A DNA stretch of 19,996 nt, taken from contig JAMYHX010000639.1 in NCBI GenBank assembly GCA_025529335.1, positions 1 through 19,996 of the forward strand, read 5' to 3'. Position 1 is the stretch's first letter. Each line of letters opens with the position of its first letter. Below, piece after piece: positions 18,862-19,996 of this stretch. Source of the DNA: Rhizopus sp. PT2906 (lineage: Eukaryota; Mucoromycota; Mucoromycetes; Mucorales; Rhizopodaceae). The translations under genes were made by a program, and so were the position numbers. The notes under the pieces are model-generated. The model was not told the origin of the DNA and did not search any database. It saw only the letters and a program-made list of their open reading frames with translations.

Positions 18862-19996
18862 TTATTGCTTCAATTCAATGTCTTTTTCAATAAGTTGTGC
18901 AGCAATTGGGTGATAGAATTTCTTGTGCTTCAAATACGTTTCTTGTGCTAACTTGGCACCATTCTTTGCTCTATAAAGGAATCTGTACAGAGGACGAACA
19001 AATTTCATACGGCCTTGTTCAGTGATGAATTCGACAACACTAGGATAGATCTTTTCATAATTGGCCATGACGCAAAGCTGTTGCCAGCGGAAACGGACAT
19101 CAGCGTTGCGAATAGGTGTCATTTGATAAAGTTCATCCATCTTGGCAATGATGTGATGGGGGAAAGGTTCACAGTCTGTTAAGCGTTCCAAAAAGACAAC
19201 TACGGAGAAGGGTTAGGACGATTTTTACTTTAATCTATATACATATATATATATAGCTTACTCTTTTGAGTGGAGGTAAAGTTCTCAACATCCTTGGGAG
19301 AGAAAGAACTGAGGTCATTGGTGTTACGAGCTTCCTCCCAGCGTTTGGCAAGATCATAGCATGCATCAGCAAGGCTAGTATCAAATTGAGGGTCAACAGG
19401 AGGCATACCAGTGCCATTAATCCAGAGATCCCAATTAATCTTGTTCAGCCTTTCAACCATTTCTTTACCGTGGTGCTTTTCCATGTATGTGCGAAGATGG
19501 GCAATCCAATCCTCGGTTGTGATGGATTTAGAGGCAAACTGCTCGACATGAGCCTTCATGTAAGGCTCAAAGACTTCAGGACCACCAACGACTTTTTCAA
19601 TGTGGTAAAGCAAATTGAAACCCTTTTCTATAACGCGTAAATAGTCAGCATGAATAATCGTATAGTCATTCTTTTCGTGTTTTTACCATAAGGAATAGAA
19701 CTGAAATAATCATCAGGGTCAATACCACTGCTTAAATCAGGCTTCAAAACAGTAGCAGGTGAGTTTTCGCCAAAGAGTTCAACACTTTCCTTTAATGCTT
19801 TCCAACCAATGATGGAGCTAAATTGTCTTTCAGCTTCTCCGTGAAGACGGGCTGCAATCTTGCGTTCGACAAATACCGTCCAACCTTCATTTAACCAGAA
19901 ATGTTCCCAGTTGGCGGTCGTAACCAAATTACCCATCCAGCTGTGGGCAATTTCATGTGCAACAACGTCGACAGCACTTCTATCACCTGTTTTAAC
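18862..19996 (-). CDS. Leukotriene A4 hydrolase / aminopeptidase, M1 family (5' end outside window)
   Basis: Partial model: complement(join(18862..19199, 19262..19627, 19687..>19996)), introns of 59 and 62 nt. It is a zinc metallopeptidase, an aminopeptidase with possible epoxide hydrolase activity, acting in the cytosol. The zinc site is complete: HEIAH (19957-19943) and the Glu of LNEGWTVF 18 residues later, with WMGNL between. The catalytic Tyr of IPYEKGF spans the first intron. The C-terminal LTA4H-type helical domain follows (VFEPYMKAHVEQFASKSITT, NWDLWINGTGMPP). It ends with the diagnostic RFRWQQLC and EQGRMKFVRPLYR, whose Arg and Lys bind the substrate carboxylate in the family. The N-terminal beta domain is beyond the window end. 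The stop TAA is embedded in an AATAAA (18861-18866). Confidence 0.95.
19238..19254. repeat. (TA)n tract inside LTA4H intron
   Basis: A short run of TA units, interrupted once by ACA, inside the intron 19200-19261. Confidence 0.7.

Noticed and set aside
1..19996. CRISPR array, rRNA or tRNA genes
   Set aside because: No regularly spaced direct repeats of CRISPR type and no tRNA/rRNA signature sequences were seen. The window is eukaryotic.

Overview
The window looks like a piece of a filamentous fungal nuclear genome, most likely Mucoromycota (Mucorales-like). It is AT-rich and compact. Its genes are interrupted by many short GT-AG introns (about 42-75 nt, mostly 47-60), often with CTAAC/CTAAT branch-like motifs and T-rich tracts. 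The gene content is eukaryotic housekeeping plus transposon debris. All intron-exon models were built by hand from splice signals, frame continuity and family conservation, so they are good hypotheses but have not been tested against transcripts.

Layout. Positions 1-3716 form an AT-rich gene-poor stretch. Its only structured feature is a pair of inverted, diverged copies of a short protein-coding-like sequence. Positions 3717-5280 hold a TnpB-like RuvC nuclease gene of the eukaryotic Fanzor type. It is broken twice, each time at an A9 run, and carries Asp-to-Asn at the expected last RuvC aspartate. Next come the TFIIF beta subunit (5414-6521, +) and a SigF-like NTF2-fold protein (6880-7708, +). 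The latter converges tail-to-tail on DAD1/Ost2 (7760-8201, -), with a palindromic two-way poly(A) signal between them. Three minus-strand genes follow in tandem: coatomer epsilon (8936-10005), an aldo-keto reductase (10227-11261) and the transcription-coupled repair factor UVSSA (11500-13945).

Positions 13946-16658 are a second gene-poor block. It holds a LINE-type reverse transcriptase tail remnant, a possible MATH-like remnant, unassigned open frames and a 10-bp CT-rich minisatellite. A complete amino acid permease (16659-18754, +) converges on a leukotriene A4 hydrolase/aminopeptidase gene (18862 to the window end, -) that is cut off at its 5' end.

The intact genes serve unrelated basic processes: transcription initiation, N-glycosylation, COPI traffic, repair, amino acid uptake and peptide metabolism. 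They do not form a pathway cluster. The most unusual locus is the Fanzor-like gene. The two A9 frame breaks have the same size and direction, which leaves open decay, homopolymer miscalls or transcriptional slippage.
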